A stretch of DNA of 64,000 bases from Stenotrophomonas bentonitica (lineage in GTDB: Bacteria > Pseudomonadota > Gammaproteobacteria > Xanthomonadales > Xanthomonadaceae). The notes below the pieces were generated by a model, which did no database searches, was not told the origin of the DNA, and saw only the letters and a program-made list of their open reading frames with translations. A program made the position numbers and the translations under genes. The DNA lies in the NCBI RefSeq assembly GCF_013185915.1, contig NZ_JAAZUH010000005.1:24200-88199 (forward strand). Reading direction: 5' to 3'. Below are positions 54,429-63,935 of the stretch, piece after piece. Positions within the stretch are counted from its first letter, which is position 1. Every line of letters begins with the position of its first letter.

Positions 54429-55385
54429 ATGAGTTTTCTAAACCGCTCCACCTACGACAGCTCGACCGAACAGGGCGTCCTGCGGCTTTCGATCGCAGCC
54501 TCTTTCGGGGTCGCGGCTACAGCCGTGGCCTTCGGGCTTTTCGCCAACTCGTCGCTCATCATCTTTGACGGCATCTATGGCCTGATCGATGTGGTGATGA
54601 CCTGGCTATCGCTGCTGGTGGTGCGGCTTATCAGCTTGTCCACCAACGTGGACGCGCTGCAATCCCGCTTGAACCAGCGCTTCACCATGGGCTTCTGGCA
54701 CCTGGAGCCGATCGTGCTTGGGGTGAGCGGCACGCTGATGATCTGTGCGGCGTTGTACGCTGCAGTCAACGCGGTGGATGCACTGATGTCCGGGGGCCGT
54801 CAGATTGCGTTGGGACCGGCGATCATCTTCGCGGTAGTCTCCCTCATTGCCGAAGCAGCCATGGCGTTGTTCATCCGCCGCGCCAACCGGACCATCGGTT
54901 CGGAGTTCGTCCGATTGGATGCGAAGAACTGGATGGTGGCTACCGCGATGTCCGCCGCCTATCTGGTGGCCTTCGGGGGCGGCTGGTTGCTGGGTGACAC
55001 CGAATGGGCGTGGATCGTGCCTTACATCGATCCAGCCATCCTGCTGGTGGTCTGCATGTTCGTGGTGGTAGCACCGCTGGGCACGGTGCGCCAGGCGCTG
55101 TCGGACATCCTGCTGATCACCCCGGTCGACCTGCAGGCCCATGTTGACGAAGTGGCACGCGGAATCGTTGCCAAGTACGGCTTCATCGAGCATCGCAGCT
55201 ACGTGGCGAAGGTCGGCCGAGGCGATCAGATCGAGCTGTTCTTTGTGGTACCAGCGAGCGACCCGCCGCGACAGCTGGTCGAATGGGACAAGCTGCGCGA
55301 TGAGATTGGTGAGGCGCTGGGCGAGGAGTCGACCGATCGGTGGTTGACGATCATGTTCACCACTGACCGCGAGTGGACCATTTAG
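54429..55385 (+). CDS. Cation diffusion facilitator family transporter
   Basis: The 318 aa product has six membrane helices and a cytoplasmic C-terminal domain of about 90 residues. Family-style residues in helix 2 (LIIFDGIYGLIDVVMT, two Asp) and helix 5 (RLDAKNWMVATAM) could bind a metal, though the common HxxxD form is altered. It is divergent from the common zinc CDF type, and the substrate ion is uncertain. It stands alone, converging on the AraC gene. Confidence 0.88.
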   Translation: MSFLNRSTYDSSTEQGVLRLSIAASFGVAATAVAFGLFANSSLIIFDGIYGLIDVVMTWLSLLVVRLISLSTNVDALQSRLNQRFTMGFWHLEPIVLGVSGTLMICAALYAAVNAVDALMSGGRQIALGPAIIFAVVSLIAEAAMALFIRRANRTIGSEFVRLDAKNWMVATAMSAAYLVAFGGGWLLGDTEWAWIVPYIDPAILLVVCMFVVVAPLGTVRQALSDILLITPVDLQAHVDEVARGIVAKYGFIEHRSYVAKVGRGDQIELFFVVPASDPPRQLVEWDKLRDEIGEALGEESTDRWLTIMFTTDREWTI

Positions 55386-55397
55386 GCCTGGTACGCG

Positions 55398-56228
55398 CTA
55401 CGCCGCCTGAAGCCCCTGCTTCCACTGCCGCGGCGACTGCCCCGTCTGCGACTTGAATGCCCGCGACAGCGCCGCCTCACTTCCATAGCCCACATCAATC
55501 GCAATGCGCTTGAGTGGCTGGCCTTTACGCAGCGCCTGCTGGACCAGGCGTGTGCGCCAGCCCTGCAGGTAGTGGCCGGGGGTGCTGCCGATGGTGTCGC
55601 GGAAGCTGTCGGCGAAGTTGCTGCGCGACATGCCGGCGCGTTGGGCGAGCAGTTCGAGCGTCCAGTCCTGGGCGGGCTCTTCGTGCATGGCCACCAGCGC
55701 GTGGCGCAGGCGGGGGTGGGACATGCCGGCGAGCAGGCCGACGCGGAGCTGGCCGCTTTCCATCAGCGCGCGCAGGATCTGGATCAGGACGACTTCGAAC
55801 AGCCGGTCGAGCAGCGCTTGGCGGCCGCAGCGCTGGGCGAAGGCTTCTTCGAACAGGACCGAGAGGATCGGCTGGCCGCCATAGAGCTCCTGCAGGGGCA
55901 GGCAGATCACCGGCGGCAGCGCGGCTGCGACCGGGCTGTTGCCGCCGCCTTCGAACTGCAGGTGGGCACAGGCGAAGTCGGCGCCGGCCTCCGGGTCGGT
56001 CAGGAAGCGGTGCGCCATGGGCCGTGGGTAGACCAGCACGCTGGGCTCGGTGATCTCGAGCACGCTGCCGTCGGGATGCTCCACGCGGACGTGGCCGTTA
56101 CGGATCAGATGCAGCTGACCACGCTCGCCTTCGGCCGGCAGGTCGGTGATGCCGCACAGGGCGCCGGCGTGGAAGACCTCGGCGTTGACTGCGAAGCGGC
56201 CGAGCAGGGATTGCAGGCGGTCGACCAT
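55398..56228 (-). CDS. AraC-family transcriptional regulator
   Basis: The 276 aa product has an N-terminal cupin-like sensor (about 10-160, [20 protein letters not shown]) and the AraC double helix-turn-helix at about 185-276 ([20 protein letters not shown] and [20 protein letters not shown]). ATG at 56228 has GGAG six bases upstream. It is divergent from ohr, so regulating ohr or itself is a fair inference; MarR-type OhrR is the usual ohr regulator and is absent here. Confidence 0.9.
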   Translation of the reverse strand: MVDRLQSLLGRFAVNAEVFHAGALCGITDLPAEGERGQLHLIRNGHVRVEHPDGSVLEITEPSVLVYPRPMAHRFLTDPEAGADFACAHLQFEGGGNSPVAAALPPVICLPLQELYGGQPILSVLFEEAFAQRCGRQALLDRLFEVVLIQILRALMESGQLRVGLLAGMSHPRLRHALVAMHEEPAQDWTLELLAQRAGMSRSNFADSFRDTIGSTPGHYLQGWRTRLVQQALRKGQPLKRIAIDVGYGSEAALSRAFKSQTGQSPRQWKQGLQAA

Positions 56229-56338
56229 TTCGGACTCCAGATCAAGTTTTCTGGACCTTATGTTGCCACACGTCCGCCCGGGAGGCGCAAAGTACACCTC
56301 ACCAACCGGTCCATCCCGTTCACAGCCAGGAGATTCCA

Positions 56339-56764
56339 ATGTCGATTGAAAAGGTTCTTTACACCGCCCATGCCACCGCCACCGGCGGCCGCGAAGGCCA
56401 CGCCACCTCGTCGGACAAGGTGCTGGACGTGCAGCTGTCCACCCCGCGCGAGCTGGGCGGCGCTGGCGGCCCGGGTACCAATCCGGAGCAGCTGTTTGCT
56501 GCCGGTTACTCGGCCTGCTTCCTGGGCGCGCTGAAGTTCGTTGCGGGTCAGGCCAAGGTCGCGCTGCCGGCTGAGACCAGCATTACCGGCAACGTCGGCA
56601 TCGGTCAGATTCCGACCGGCTTCGGCATTGAGGTGGAACTGCAGATCAACGTGCCGGGCCTGGACCGTGCGCAGGTGGAGGAGCTGGTGCAGAAGGCGCA
56701 CATCGTGTGCCCGTACTCGAACGCTACCCGCGGCAATATCGATGTGACGTTGACCATCGTGTAA
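56339..56764 (+). CDS. ohr: Organic hydroperoxide resistance protein Ohr
   Basis: The 141 aa thiol peroxidase reduces organic hydroperoxides with dihydrolipoamide-linked electrons. Catalytic Cys60 ([10 protein letters not shown]) and resolving Cys124 ([13 protein letters not shown]) are in place, and the [15 protein letters not shown] start fits. GGAG lies eight bases upstream. It is a single gene, divergent from an AraC regulator. Confidence 0.95.
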   Translation: MSIEKVLYTAHATATGGREGHATSSDKVLDVQLSTPRELGGAGGPGTNPEQLFAAGYSACFLGALKFVAGQAKVALPAETSITGNVGIGQIPTGFGIEVELQINVPGLDRAQVEELVQKAHIVCPYSNATRGNIDVTLTIV

Positions 56765-56804
56765 AAAAAATTGGCGGATGCCGGTCGAAGACCATGCATC
56801 CGCC
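56763..56804 (-). terminator. Terminator of the mms operon
   Basis: 9-bp stem ggcggatgc / gcatccgcc with a 14-base loop; the minus strand then has an AATT and eight T. It lies 51 bases after the mmsB stop and overlaps the last two bases of the convergent ohr gene. Confidence 0.8.
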
Positions 56805-56854
56805 CATCCCACCGCGGTGGATCCCGTTTCAGGGATGCATTTGAAGCGTCCCGG

Positions 56855-57745
56855 TTATTTTTCCGGGGTTACCAGCTGCACGACGCTGGAGAAGTCCAGC
56901 TTGCCGCGTCCGGCCTGGTGATTCATCGAGTACAGGTTGCGCGCCAGCTCGCCCAGCGGGATCGAGGCGCCTACGCTCATGGCCGCTTCCACTGCCAGAC
57001 CCATGTCCTTGAGCATGAGGTCGCTGCCGAAGCCGCCGCTGTAGCCGCGCGATGCCGGCGCGTTTTCCAGCACGCCCGGCCACGGGTTGCATACTTCGGT
57101 GGCCCAGCTGCGGCCGGTGCTGACCGCCATCATCTGCGACAGCACCTTCGGGTCCAGGCCGTGCGCCACGCCGAGTGCGATGGATTCGCCGGTGACCGCC
57201 ATGATCACGCCCAGCGCCATGTTGTTGCACAGCTTGGCGACCTGGCCGGCGCCGCTGGCGCCCACGTGGAAGATGTTCTTGCCCATCGCCTGCAGCAGCG
57301 GGCGGGCGCGTTCGAGCGCGTCCGTTTCGCCGCCGACGATGAAGGTCAGCGTGCCGGCCTGGGCGCCGGCGGTGCCGCCGGAGACCGGGGCGTCCAGCAT
57401 CTGCAGGCCGCGTGCGGCAGCGGCTTCGGAGACCTTGCGTGCGGTGGCCGGGGCAATGGTGCTGCAGTCGATCACCAGCGCGCCGCCGGGGATGTCGGCC
57501 AGCAGGCCGTCATCGCCCAGGTACACGCCTTCGACGTGGCGGCTGGCCGGCAGCATCGAGATCACCACTTCGGCGTCGGTCAGGGTGTCGAGCGCGGAGC
57601 TGGCGGCGGTAGCGCCGGCGTCGACGGCAGCCTGCACGGCGGCCGGCACCAGATCGAATACGCGCACGGCGTGACCGGCCTTGGCCAGGTTGGCGGCCAT
57701 CGGGCCACCCATGTTGCCCAACCCGATGAATGCAATACGGCTCAT
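56855..57745 (-). CDS. mmsB: 3-hydroxyisobutyrate dehydrogenase
   Basis: The 296 aa NAD-dependent enzyme oxidises 3-hydroxyisobutyrate to methylmalonate semialdehyde. It has the NAD motif GLGNMGGPMAANL (8-20), the substrate motif DAPVSGGTAGA and the catalytic Lys in QVAKLCNNM at about residue 170. It is the last gene of the operon and overlaps the upstream hydrolase gene (ATGA). Confidence 0.96.
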   Translation of the reverse strand: MSRIAFIGLGNMGGPMAANLAKAGHAVRVFDLVPAAVQAAVDAGATAASSALDTLTDAEVVISMLPASRHVEGVYLGDDGLLADIPGGALVIDCSTIAPATARKVSEAAAARGLQMLDAPVSGGTAGAQAGTLTFIVGGETDALERARPLLQAMGKNIFHVGASGAGQVAKLCNNMALGVIMAVTGESIALGVAHGLDPKVLSQMMAVSTGRSWATEVCNPWPGVLENAPASRGYSGGFGSDLMLKDMGLAVEAAMSVGASIPLGELARNLYSMNHQAGRGKLDFSSVVQLVTPEK

Positions 57746-58917
57746 GCAAGGCTCCTTTCAGGAACGGTGGCGCCCAGATCGGCCAGCGGATGCGTGGCGT
57801 CGTTCCAGGGCGAAACGAAGAAGGTCTGCGCCCACTGCGGGGTGGCTTCGGCCAGGGTGGCCGGCTGCCAGCGCGGGGTGCGGTCCTTGTCGATCAGCAG
57901 CGCACGGATGCCTTCGGCGAAATCGCCGTGGGCGGCGCTGTGCAGTGCGGCGATGTATTCGAAGCGATAGACGTCGGCCAGCGATGCACCTTCCGCCCGC
58001 TTCTGCAGCTCCCACGCCAGGCGTGCCGAACCGGGCGCGCCGGCGGCGAGCGTGGCCTGCGCGGTCTGCAGCCACGGATCTTCGGTCTGCAGTGCGGCGA
58101 TGGCGTTGACCACGGTGACCACGTCGTCGCCTTCGCAGAGCGCGTCGATGCTGGCCGCGTTGCGCAGCAGCGGACCGGTAGCGGCGTCGCTGGCGTGCTG
58201 CTGCAGCAGGTTGGTGAGCTGCTCGTGGTTGCGCTTGGCGTCGTCGCTCCAATGCACCTGCGCCAGCGCGCTGAACACGTCGGCACGCTGGGCTTCGGCG
58301 ATATGGATGTCGGCCAGGCCGGCATAGATGGCGTCGCCTGCGTTGAGCGGTGCGCCAGTCAGGGCCAGGAACAGACCGCCCTTGCCCGGTACGCGCGGCA
58401 GCAGCCAGCTGCCACCGACGTCCGGGAACAGGCCGACGGTGATTTCCGGGAACGCCAGCTTCGAGCGCTCGCTGACCACGCGATGGCTGGCGCCGGACAT
58501 CAGCCCGATACCGCCGCCCATGACGATGCCGTGGCCCCAGCACAGGATCGGCTTTGGATAGGTATGGATGGCGAAGTCGACGCGGTACTCCACGTCGAAG
58601 AACTCGGCGGCGTAGGCGTTGTCGCGCACGTCGCTGTGGCCGGCGTCGCGGTAGGCGCGCATGCTCTGGTACAGGCTGTGCAGGTCGCCGCCGGCGCAGA
58701 AGGCCTTTTCGCCGGCGCCCTGCAGAACCACCAGCGCTATGCCGTCGTCGGCTGCCCACGCGGTCAGGCGCTCGTGCAGCAGGTGCGCCATCGGCAGCGA
58801 GAAGCCGTTGAGGGTGCGCGGTGCGTTGAGCGTCGCGATGCCGATGCGCTTGCCGTTGGCAGCGCGCTGCTCTTCGAACAGCACTGGTGCTTCCGCAGCG
58901 GTCTCGGCCGTGCTCAT
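57742..58917 (-). CDS. 3-hydroxyisobutyryl-CoA hydrolase-like enoyl-CoA hydratase family protein
   Basis: The 391 aa product has the crotonase fold plus the long C-terminal extension typical of HIBYL-CoA hydrolases. Signatures: CAGGDLHSLYQSMR, MGGGIGLMSGASHRVVSE, FPEITVGLFPDVGGSWLL. It releases 3-hydroxyisobutyrate for MmsB. ATG at 58917 gives the expected start, and the frame upstream is not protein-like. It overlaps both neighbours by four bases. Confidence 0.93.
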   Translation of the reverse strand: MSTAETAAEAPVLFEEQRAANGKRIGIATLNAPRTLNGFSLPMAHLLHERLTAWAADDGIALVVLQGAGEKAFCAGGDLHSLYQSMRAYRDAGHSDVRDNAYAAEFFDVEYRVDFAIHTYPKPILCWGHGIVMGGGIGLMSGASHRVVSERSKLAFPEITVGLFPDVGGSWLLPRVPGKGGLFLALTGAPLNAGDAIYAGLADIHIAEAQRADVFSALAQVHWSDDAKRNHEQLTNLLQQHASDAATGPLLRNAASIDALCEGDDVVTVVNAIAALQTEDPWLQTAQATLAAGAPGSARLAWELQKRAEGASLADVYRFEYIAALHSAAHGDFAEGIRALLIDKDRTPRWQPATLAEATPQWAQTFFVSPWNDATHPLADLGATVPERSLA

Positions 58918-59714
58918 GCGTTCTTCCACTGCGGCGCGCGCTTTTCCAGGAAGGCGTTCACGCCTTCGGCCTGGTCGGCGCGGTCGAACAGGTCGACAAA
59001 GGCCTCGCGCTCGGCAACCAGCGCCGAGGCATGGCTCATGCCACTGCGGGTGGACTGCACCAGGGTCTTGCACGCGGCCACGCTGGACGGGCTCTGCTTG
59101 CCGGCCTTCTTCGCCCATTCAAGGGCCAGGGCCTTGGACTCGCCCTTGCCGACCTTCTCTTCGGCAAGGCCGATCCGCACGGCGGTCTCGGCGTCGATGC
59201 GCTCGCCGAGCAGGATCAGGCGCTTGGCCCAACCCTCGCCCACCAGGCGCGGCAGGTTCTGGGTGCCGCCGGCGCACGGCAGCAGGCCCACGGTGGCCTC
59301 CGGCAGCGCGACCTGGGCGTGGTCTTCGATGATGCGCAGGTCGCAGGCCAGCGCGCATTCCAGCCCGCCGCCCATCGCATAGCCGTTGATGGCAGCGATG
59401 GAAACGCCACGGAAGCCGGACAGCGCTTCGAAGGCTTCGCCGAAACGGCGTGCGGCTTCGCGGGCCAGCGCCTTGTCGCCGGAGGCGAACTGCTTGAGGT
59501 CGGCACCGGCCGAGAAGAACTTCTCGCCGCCACCGGTGATCACCAGCGCGTAGATGCCGTTGTCGGCATTGAGCGCACCGACCAGGTCGCGCAGCGCGGA
59601 CAGGCTGTGCACGGTCCAGGTATGGGCCGGCGGGTTGTCCAGCGTGACCACGGCGGTGTGGCCATCGGCTTCCACCTTCAGGCCAACGTGTTCGTGCGTG
59701 CGCCAATCCATCAT
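58914..59714 (-). CDS. Enoyl-CoA hydratase (valine pathway)
   Basis: The 266 aa crotonase-fold protein has the oxyanion loops FFSAGADLKQFAS and NGYAMGGGLECALACDLR and ends with the trimerisation helices. It would hydrate methacrylyl-CoA to 3-hydroxyisobutyryl-CoA, between the dehydrogenase and hydrolase in this operon. The first of two ATGs (59714) overlaps the upstream stop as ATGA and has GAGGAA before it. Confidence 0.93.
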   Translation of the reverse strand: MMDWRTHEHVGLKVEADGHTAVVTLDNPPAHTWTVHSLSALRDLVGALNADNGIYALVITGGGEKFFSAGADLKQFASGDKALAREAARRFGEAFEALSGFRGVSIAAINGYAMGGGLECALACDLRIIEDHAQVALPEATVGLLPCAGGTQNLPRLVGEGWAKRLILLGERIDAETAVRIGLAEEKVGKGESKALALEWAKKAGKQSPSSVAACKTLVQSTRSGMSHASALVAEREAFVDLFDRADQAEGVNAFLEKRAPQWKNA

Positions 59715-60877
59715 CGCAGTTCCTCTTCGGTGTTGAGCAGGTGGCGGGCCACGATCACGCGCATGATCTCGTTGGTGCCTTCCAGGATCTGGTGCACGCG
59801 GCTGTCGCGCAGCAGGCGTTCGATCGGGTACTCGCGAATATAGCCGTAGCCGCCGTGGATCTGCAGCGCGTCGTTGCAGATCTGGAAACCGGCGTCGGTG
59901 GCGAAGCGCTTGGCCATCGCGCACCACACGGTGGCGTCGCTGGCACCGGCGTCGAGCTTGCGTGCAGCGGTGTGCACCATCTGCCGCGCGGCGACCAGCT
60001 GGGTGGCCATGTCGGCCAGTTTGAACTGCAGCGCCTGGAAGTCGGCCAGCGGCTTGCCGAACTGGCGACGCTCGCCCATGTAACGGCGTGCGGCGTCCAG
60101 CGCGCCCTGCGCTGCGCCCAGCGAACAGGCGGCGATGTTGATGCGGCCGCCGTCCAGGCCCTTCATGGCGAGCTTGAAACCACTGCCCTCTTCGCCGAGC
60201 AGGTTGCCGACCGGCACGCGCACGTTCTCGAAGGTGATGCCGCGGGTGGGCTGGCTGTTCCAGCCCATCTTCTCTTCCTTGCGGCCGTAGCTGATGCCCG
60301 GCAGGTCGGCCGGCACCGCGATGGCGCTGACGCCCTTGGCACCCGGGCCGCCGGTACGCGCCATCACCACCAGCAGCTCGGTGGCACCGGCGCCGGAGAT
60401 GAAGGCCTTGGAACCGTTGAGCACGAAGTGGTCGCCATCGCGCACGGCGGTGGTCTTGAGCGAGGCCGCGTCCGAACCGGCACCCGGTTCGGTCAGGCAG
60501 TACGAAGCCAGCTTGCTGCCCGAAGACAGCGCCTGGCCCCATTCGGCACGCAGTGCGTCGGTGCCCCACTTGGAGACCATCCACGAGGCCATGTTGTGAA
60601 TGCTCACAAAGGCGCCGGTGGACGGGTCCACATTGGCGAGCTCCTCGATGACGACGGCGGCGTCCAGACGGGTCAGACCGCTGCCACCGATATCGGGGTC
60701 CATGTACAGGCCACAGAACCCGAGTTCCCCGGCCTTGGCGATCGCCTCGCGCGGAAAGATGCCCTCCGCATCCCATCGCGCGGCGTGCGGCGCCAGTTCG
60801 GCCTGGGCGAAGTCACGCGCGGCTTCTCTATAGGCCTGCTGCGCTTCTTCGAGTTCCGTCGTCATCGAGTTGCTCAT
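59711..60877 (-). CDS. Isobutyryl-CoA dehydrogenase-like acyl-CoA dehydrogenase
   Basis: The 388 aa FAD enzyme has the flavin motif YCLTEPGAGSDAASLKTTA, C-terminal ACAD motif DALQIHGGYGYIREYPIERL and the catalytic Glu in ILEGTNEIMR. Position suggests isobutyryl-CoA (or branched-chain acyl-CoA) dehydrogenase, the step before the hydratase. It starts 29 bases after mmsA. Confidence 0.94.
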   Translation of the reverse strand: MSNSMTTELEEAQQAYREAARDFAQAELAPHAARWDAEGIFPREAIAKAGELGFCGLYMDPDIGGSGLTRLDAAVVIEELANVDPSTGAFVSIHNMASWMVSKWGTDALRAEWGQALSSGSKLASYCLTEPGAGSDAASLKTTAVRDGDHFVLNGSKAFISGAGATELLVVMARTGGPGAKGVSAIAVPADLPGISYGRKEEKMGWNSQPTRGITFENVRVPVGNLLGEEGSGFKLAMKGLDGGRINIAACSLGAAQGALDAARRYMGERRQFGKPLADFQALQFKLADMATQLVAARQMVHTAARKLDAGASDATVWCAMAKRFATDAGFQICNDALQIHGGYGYIREYPIERLLRDSRVHQILEGTNEIMRVIVARHLLNTEEELR

Positions 60878-60906
60878 AAAAAAATACTCCGTGCCCTTGC
60901 AGGCAA

Positions 60907-62412
60907 TTACTTCAAGCTGATCGTGGTGTTGACGCCGTGACCCAGGGTCTCCTCGTCAAACCAGCGCGCGGTGATGGTCTTGGTCTGGGTGTAGAACATG
61001 ACCACCTGCTTGCCGTAGGGACCCAGGTCGCCGAGCTTGGACGCACGCGAACCGGTGAACGAGAACAGCGGCACCGGCACCGGGATCGGCACGTTGATGC
61101 CGACCTGGCCGACGTCGATCTCTTCCTGGAAACGGCGTGCAGCAGCGCCGGACTGGGTGAACAGCGCGGTGCCGTTGCCGTTCGGGTTGGAATTGATCAG
61201 CTCGATGGCGTCGTCCAGCGTTTCGGCTTCGAGGATGACCAGCACCGGCCCGAAGATTTCTTCGTCGTACACGCGCATGCCCGGCTTCACGCCGTCGAAG
61301 ATGGTCGGGCCAACAAAGTTGCCCTTCTCGAAACCGTCCACCTGCGGGTTGCGGCCGTCGAGCACCAGCTTGGCGCCCTGCTCCACGCCCGAGGCGATCA
61401 GCGCTTCAACGCGCTCGCGCGCAGCGCAGGAGATCACCGGGCCGACGTCGGTACCGGCGACGCTACCGGCGCTGACCTTGAGGGTCTTGGCCTTGGCCAC
61501 CAGGTCCGGCACCCACTCGCGGGCTTCGCCGACCAGCACCAGGGTGGAAGCCGCCATGCAGCGCTGGCCGGCCGCGCCGAACGCGGCACCGACCATGGCG
61601 TTGAGGCTCTGTTCCTTGTTGGCGTCCGGCAGCACCACGGCGTGGTTCTTGGCGCCCATCATGCACTGCACGCGCTTGCCGGCCAGCGAGGCGCGGTTGT
61701 ACACGTGGGTGCCGACTCGGGTGGAACCCACGAACGAAACGGCCTTGATGTCCGGGTGGTCGCAGATCGCGTTGACCACCTCTTCGCCGCCGTGCACGAC
61801 GTTGAGCACACCCTTCGGAATGCCTGCTTCCAGCGCCAGTTCGACCAGGCGCATGGTGACCATCGGGTCCTGTTCGGACGGCTTGAGCAGGAAGGTGTTG
61901 CCGGTGGCGATGGCCATCGGGAACATCCACAGCGGAATCATCGCCGGGAAGTTGAACGGGGTGATGCCGGCGCAGACGCCCAGCGGCTGCAGCAGGGTGT
62001 AGGTGTCCACGCCGTTGGCCACGTTGTTGGCCAGCTCGCCGAGCTGCAGGTTGCCGATGGCGGCGGCATGCTCGACCACTTCCAGGCCGCGGAACACGTC
62101 GCCTTCGGCGTCGGGCACGGTCTTGCCCTGTTCGGCGCTGAGGATGTGGGCCAGTTCGCCCATGTGCTCGCGGATCAGCTGCTGGTACTTCAGGAAGATG
62201 CGCGCGCGGGTGCCGATCGGGGTCTTGCGCCAGGTCTTGAAGGCTTCCTTGGCCGAGGCCACGGCGGCGTCCACTTCGCTCATGGTGGCGAACGGGACCT
62301 GGGCCAGGACGTCCTGGGTGGCCGGATTGACCACGTTCTGCCAGTGCGAGCTGGCCGATTCGACGAACTGGCCATCAATCAACATGCGGATACGGGGCGC
62401 TGCAACAGTCAT
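60907..62412 (-). CDS. mmsA: Methylmalonate-semialdehyde dehydrogenase (CoA-acylating)
   Basis: The 501 aa enzyme converts methylmalonate semialdehyde, CoA and NAD+ to propionyl-CoA, CO2 and NADH. Catalytic Cys285 is in [10 protein letters not shown]. The MGAKNHAVV stretch replaces the Glu general base of other aldehyde dehydrogenases, which marks the CoA-dependent MMSDH branch. A GTG at 62454 is an alternative start. It is first in the operon, divergent from the XRE regulator. Confidence 0.96.
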   Translation of the reverse strand: MTVAAPRIRMLIDGQFVESASSHWQNVVNPATQDVLAQVPFATMSEVDAAVASAKEAFKTWRKTPIGTRARIFLKYQQLIREHMGELAHILSAEQGKTVPDAEGDVFRGLEVVEHAAAIGNLQLGELANNVANGVDTYTLLQPLGVCAGITPFNFPAMIPLWMFPMAIATGNTFLLKPSEQDPMVTMRLVELALEAGIPKGVLNVVHGGEEVVNAICDHPDIKAVSFVGSTRVGTHVYNRASLAGKRVQCMMGAKNHAVVLPDANKEQSLNAMVGAAFGAAGQRCMAASTLVLVGEAREWVPDLVAKAKTLKVSAGSVAGTDVGPVISCAARERVEALIASGVEQGAKLVLDGRNPQVDGFEKGNFVGPTIFDGVKPGMRVYDEEIFGPVLVILEAETLDDAIELINSNPNGNGTALFTQSGAAARRFQEEIDVGQVGINVPIPVPVPLFSFTGSRASKLGDLGPYGKQVVMFYTQTKTITARWFDEETLGHGVNTTISLK

Positions 62413-62447
62413 GGCAATACCGGCGGGGTGCGAAAGGTGATTGGCAT

Positions 62448-62532
62448 TATTCACATACGCTTACTCGCTTTCCGGGCTGTCTACGCTTAATCTGGCCAAT
62501 GCCCGCTACGATTTCTGTTAATTCTGTGAATA
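62448..62532. promoter_or_regulatory. Inverted TATTCACA/TGTGAATA pair flanking the mms divergent promoter
   Basis: TATTCACA (62448-62455) and its exact complement TGTGAATA (62525-62532) lie about 70 bases apart between mmsA and the XRE regulator. They are candidate half-sites for that regulator. The second lies inside the regulator frame if translation starts at 62499. Confidence 0.35.
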
Positions 62533-63896
62533 GCCAGCTCCCCCAACGCCAGATCGGCCTGCGCCTGCTGCGCCTGCGTGAGCAGCGCGGCTACAGCCAG
62601 GCCGAGCTCGCCCGGGCGCTGGGGCTTTCGGCCAGCTACCTGAACCAGATCGAGCGCAACAAGCGCCCGCTCACTCCAGCGGTGCAGCACAAGCTGCGCG
62701 AGGTGTTGGGCGACGTTACCGACCTGTTCGACGTGGATGAGCCCGGTGCGCTGCAGGAAGCGCTGGGCCAGACCCTGCGCGACCTGGGCCTGGACGAGGT
62801 CAGCAGCACCGATCTGCGCGCCATGGCCGGCAACCTGCCGCAGATCAGCCACGCCCTGCTCGACCTGCACCGCCGCCACCTGCTGCTGCGCGAGCATGCC
62901 GCCGCGCTGGAGTTCCAGCTGGGCGACCCGCACGCCGGGCAGGCACTGCCGGCCGGCGACCAGGTGCGCGACTTCTTCAACCGCATGCACAACCACATTC
63001 CCGAGCTGGACGACCTGGCCGAGCAGCTGTTCGCCGAATGGGGGCTGGTGGCCGGGCATGTGGCGCCGCGCCTGCGCCAGCTGCTGGCCGACCGCCACGG
63101 GGTGCTGGTGGAGGTGGCGCCGCTGCAGGCCGGGCGCGAGAAGCGGGTGTACGACGGCGGCAGCCGCACGCTGTGGCTGCCGGACTACTTGGAGGCGGGT
63201 CAGCAGGCGTTCCAGATGGCGGCCGAACTGGCGTTGCTGGGCTATGCGGCGCAGATCGATGCGGTGATCGCGCGGGCGGGCTTCCGCGAACCGGAGCAGA
63301 TCGCGCAGGCGCGGATCGGCATGTCCAACTACTTCGCCGGTGCGCTGGTGATGCCGTACGCGCAGTTCCTGCGTGCGGCCGAGCACAGCGCGTACGACAT
63401 CGATGCGCTGGCGCATCGGTTTGGCGTGGGCTTCGAGGCGGTATGCCACCGGCTGACCACGCTGGCGCGGCGCAGTGCGCCGGGGCTGCCGTTCTTCTTC
63501 ATCCGCGTGGACCGTGCCGGCAATGTGTCCAAGCGGCATTCGGCGACCGATTTCCACTTCTCGCAGGTGGGCGGTTCGTGTCCGCTGTGGATCGTGTACG
63601 AGGCGTTCAACCAGCCGGGCCGGGTGTTGACCCAGACCGCGCGCATGCCCGATGGGCGCCGGCATTTCTGGCTGGCGCGGCAGGTGAGCAGTGGGCCGGT
63701 GGGCCATGGGCAGCCGCGCAAGACGTTTGCGGTGGCGCTGGGCTGCGACCTGCAGCATGCCGAGCGGTTGATCTATTCGCGCGGGCTGGATATCCAGAGC
63801 CCCGGCAATTCGGTGTCGATTGGACCCGGTTGCCGGGTGTGCCCGCGCCAGGATTGCATGCAGCGTGCATTTGCGCAGTTGCCGGGACGGGCGTAG
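62499..63896 (+). CDS. ScfR/PrpC-like XRE transcriptional regulator with DUF2083/ImmA-IrrE domain
   Basis: The 465 aa product has an XRE helix-turn-helix at about 20-75 (LLRLREQRGYSQAELARALG, SASYLNQIERNKRPLTPAVQ), a middle ImmA/IrrE-like region and a C-terminal DUF2083 domain with Cys motif CRVCPRQDCMQRAF. This is the architecture of ScfR/RamB-type regulators that sense short-chain acyl-CoA or propionate metabolism. Its divergent placement next to mmsA supports control of valine/propionate catabolism. ATG 62499 lacks a clear ribosome-binding site; a GTG at 62526 is possible. Confidence 0.9.
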   Translation: MPATISVNSVNSQLPQRQIGLRLLRLREQRGYSQAELARALGLSASYLNQIERNKRPLTPAVQHKLREVLGDVTDLFDVDEPGALQEALGQTLRDLGLDEVSSTDLRAMAGNLPQISHALLDLHRRHLLLREHAAALEFQLGDPHAGQALPAGDQVRDFFNRMHNHIPELDDLAEQLFAEWGLVAGHVAPRLRQLLADRHGVLVEVAPLQAGREKRVYDGGSRTLWLPDYLEAGQQAFQMAAELALLGYAAQIDAVIARAGFREPEQIAQARIGMSNYFAGALVMPYAQFLRAAEHSAYDIDALAHRFGVGFEAVCHRLTTLARRSAPGLPFFFIRVDRAGNVSKRHSATDFHFSQVGGSCPLWIVYEAFNQPGRVLTQTARMPDGRRHFWLARQVSSGPVGHGQPRKTFAVALGCDLQHAERLIYSRGLDIQSPGNSVSIGPGCRVCPRQDCMQRAFAQLPGRA

Positions 63897-63910
63897 CCCG
63901 CCCGGCAACT

Positions 63911-63935
63911 GTAGTGCCGGCCGCCGGCCGGCTCC
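63911..63935 (+). repeat. GTAG-headed REP, third sequence type
   Basis: GTAGTGCCGGCC...GGCCGGCTCC, 14 bases after the XRE regulator stop; the arms GCCGGCC / GGCCGGC differ from the other REPs but the head and size match. The remaining 65 bases to the window edge hold no callable gene. Confidence 0.8.
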
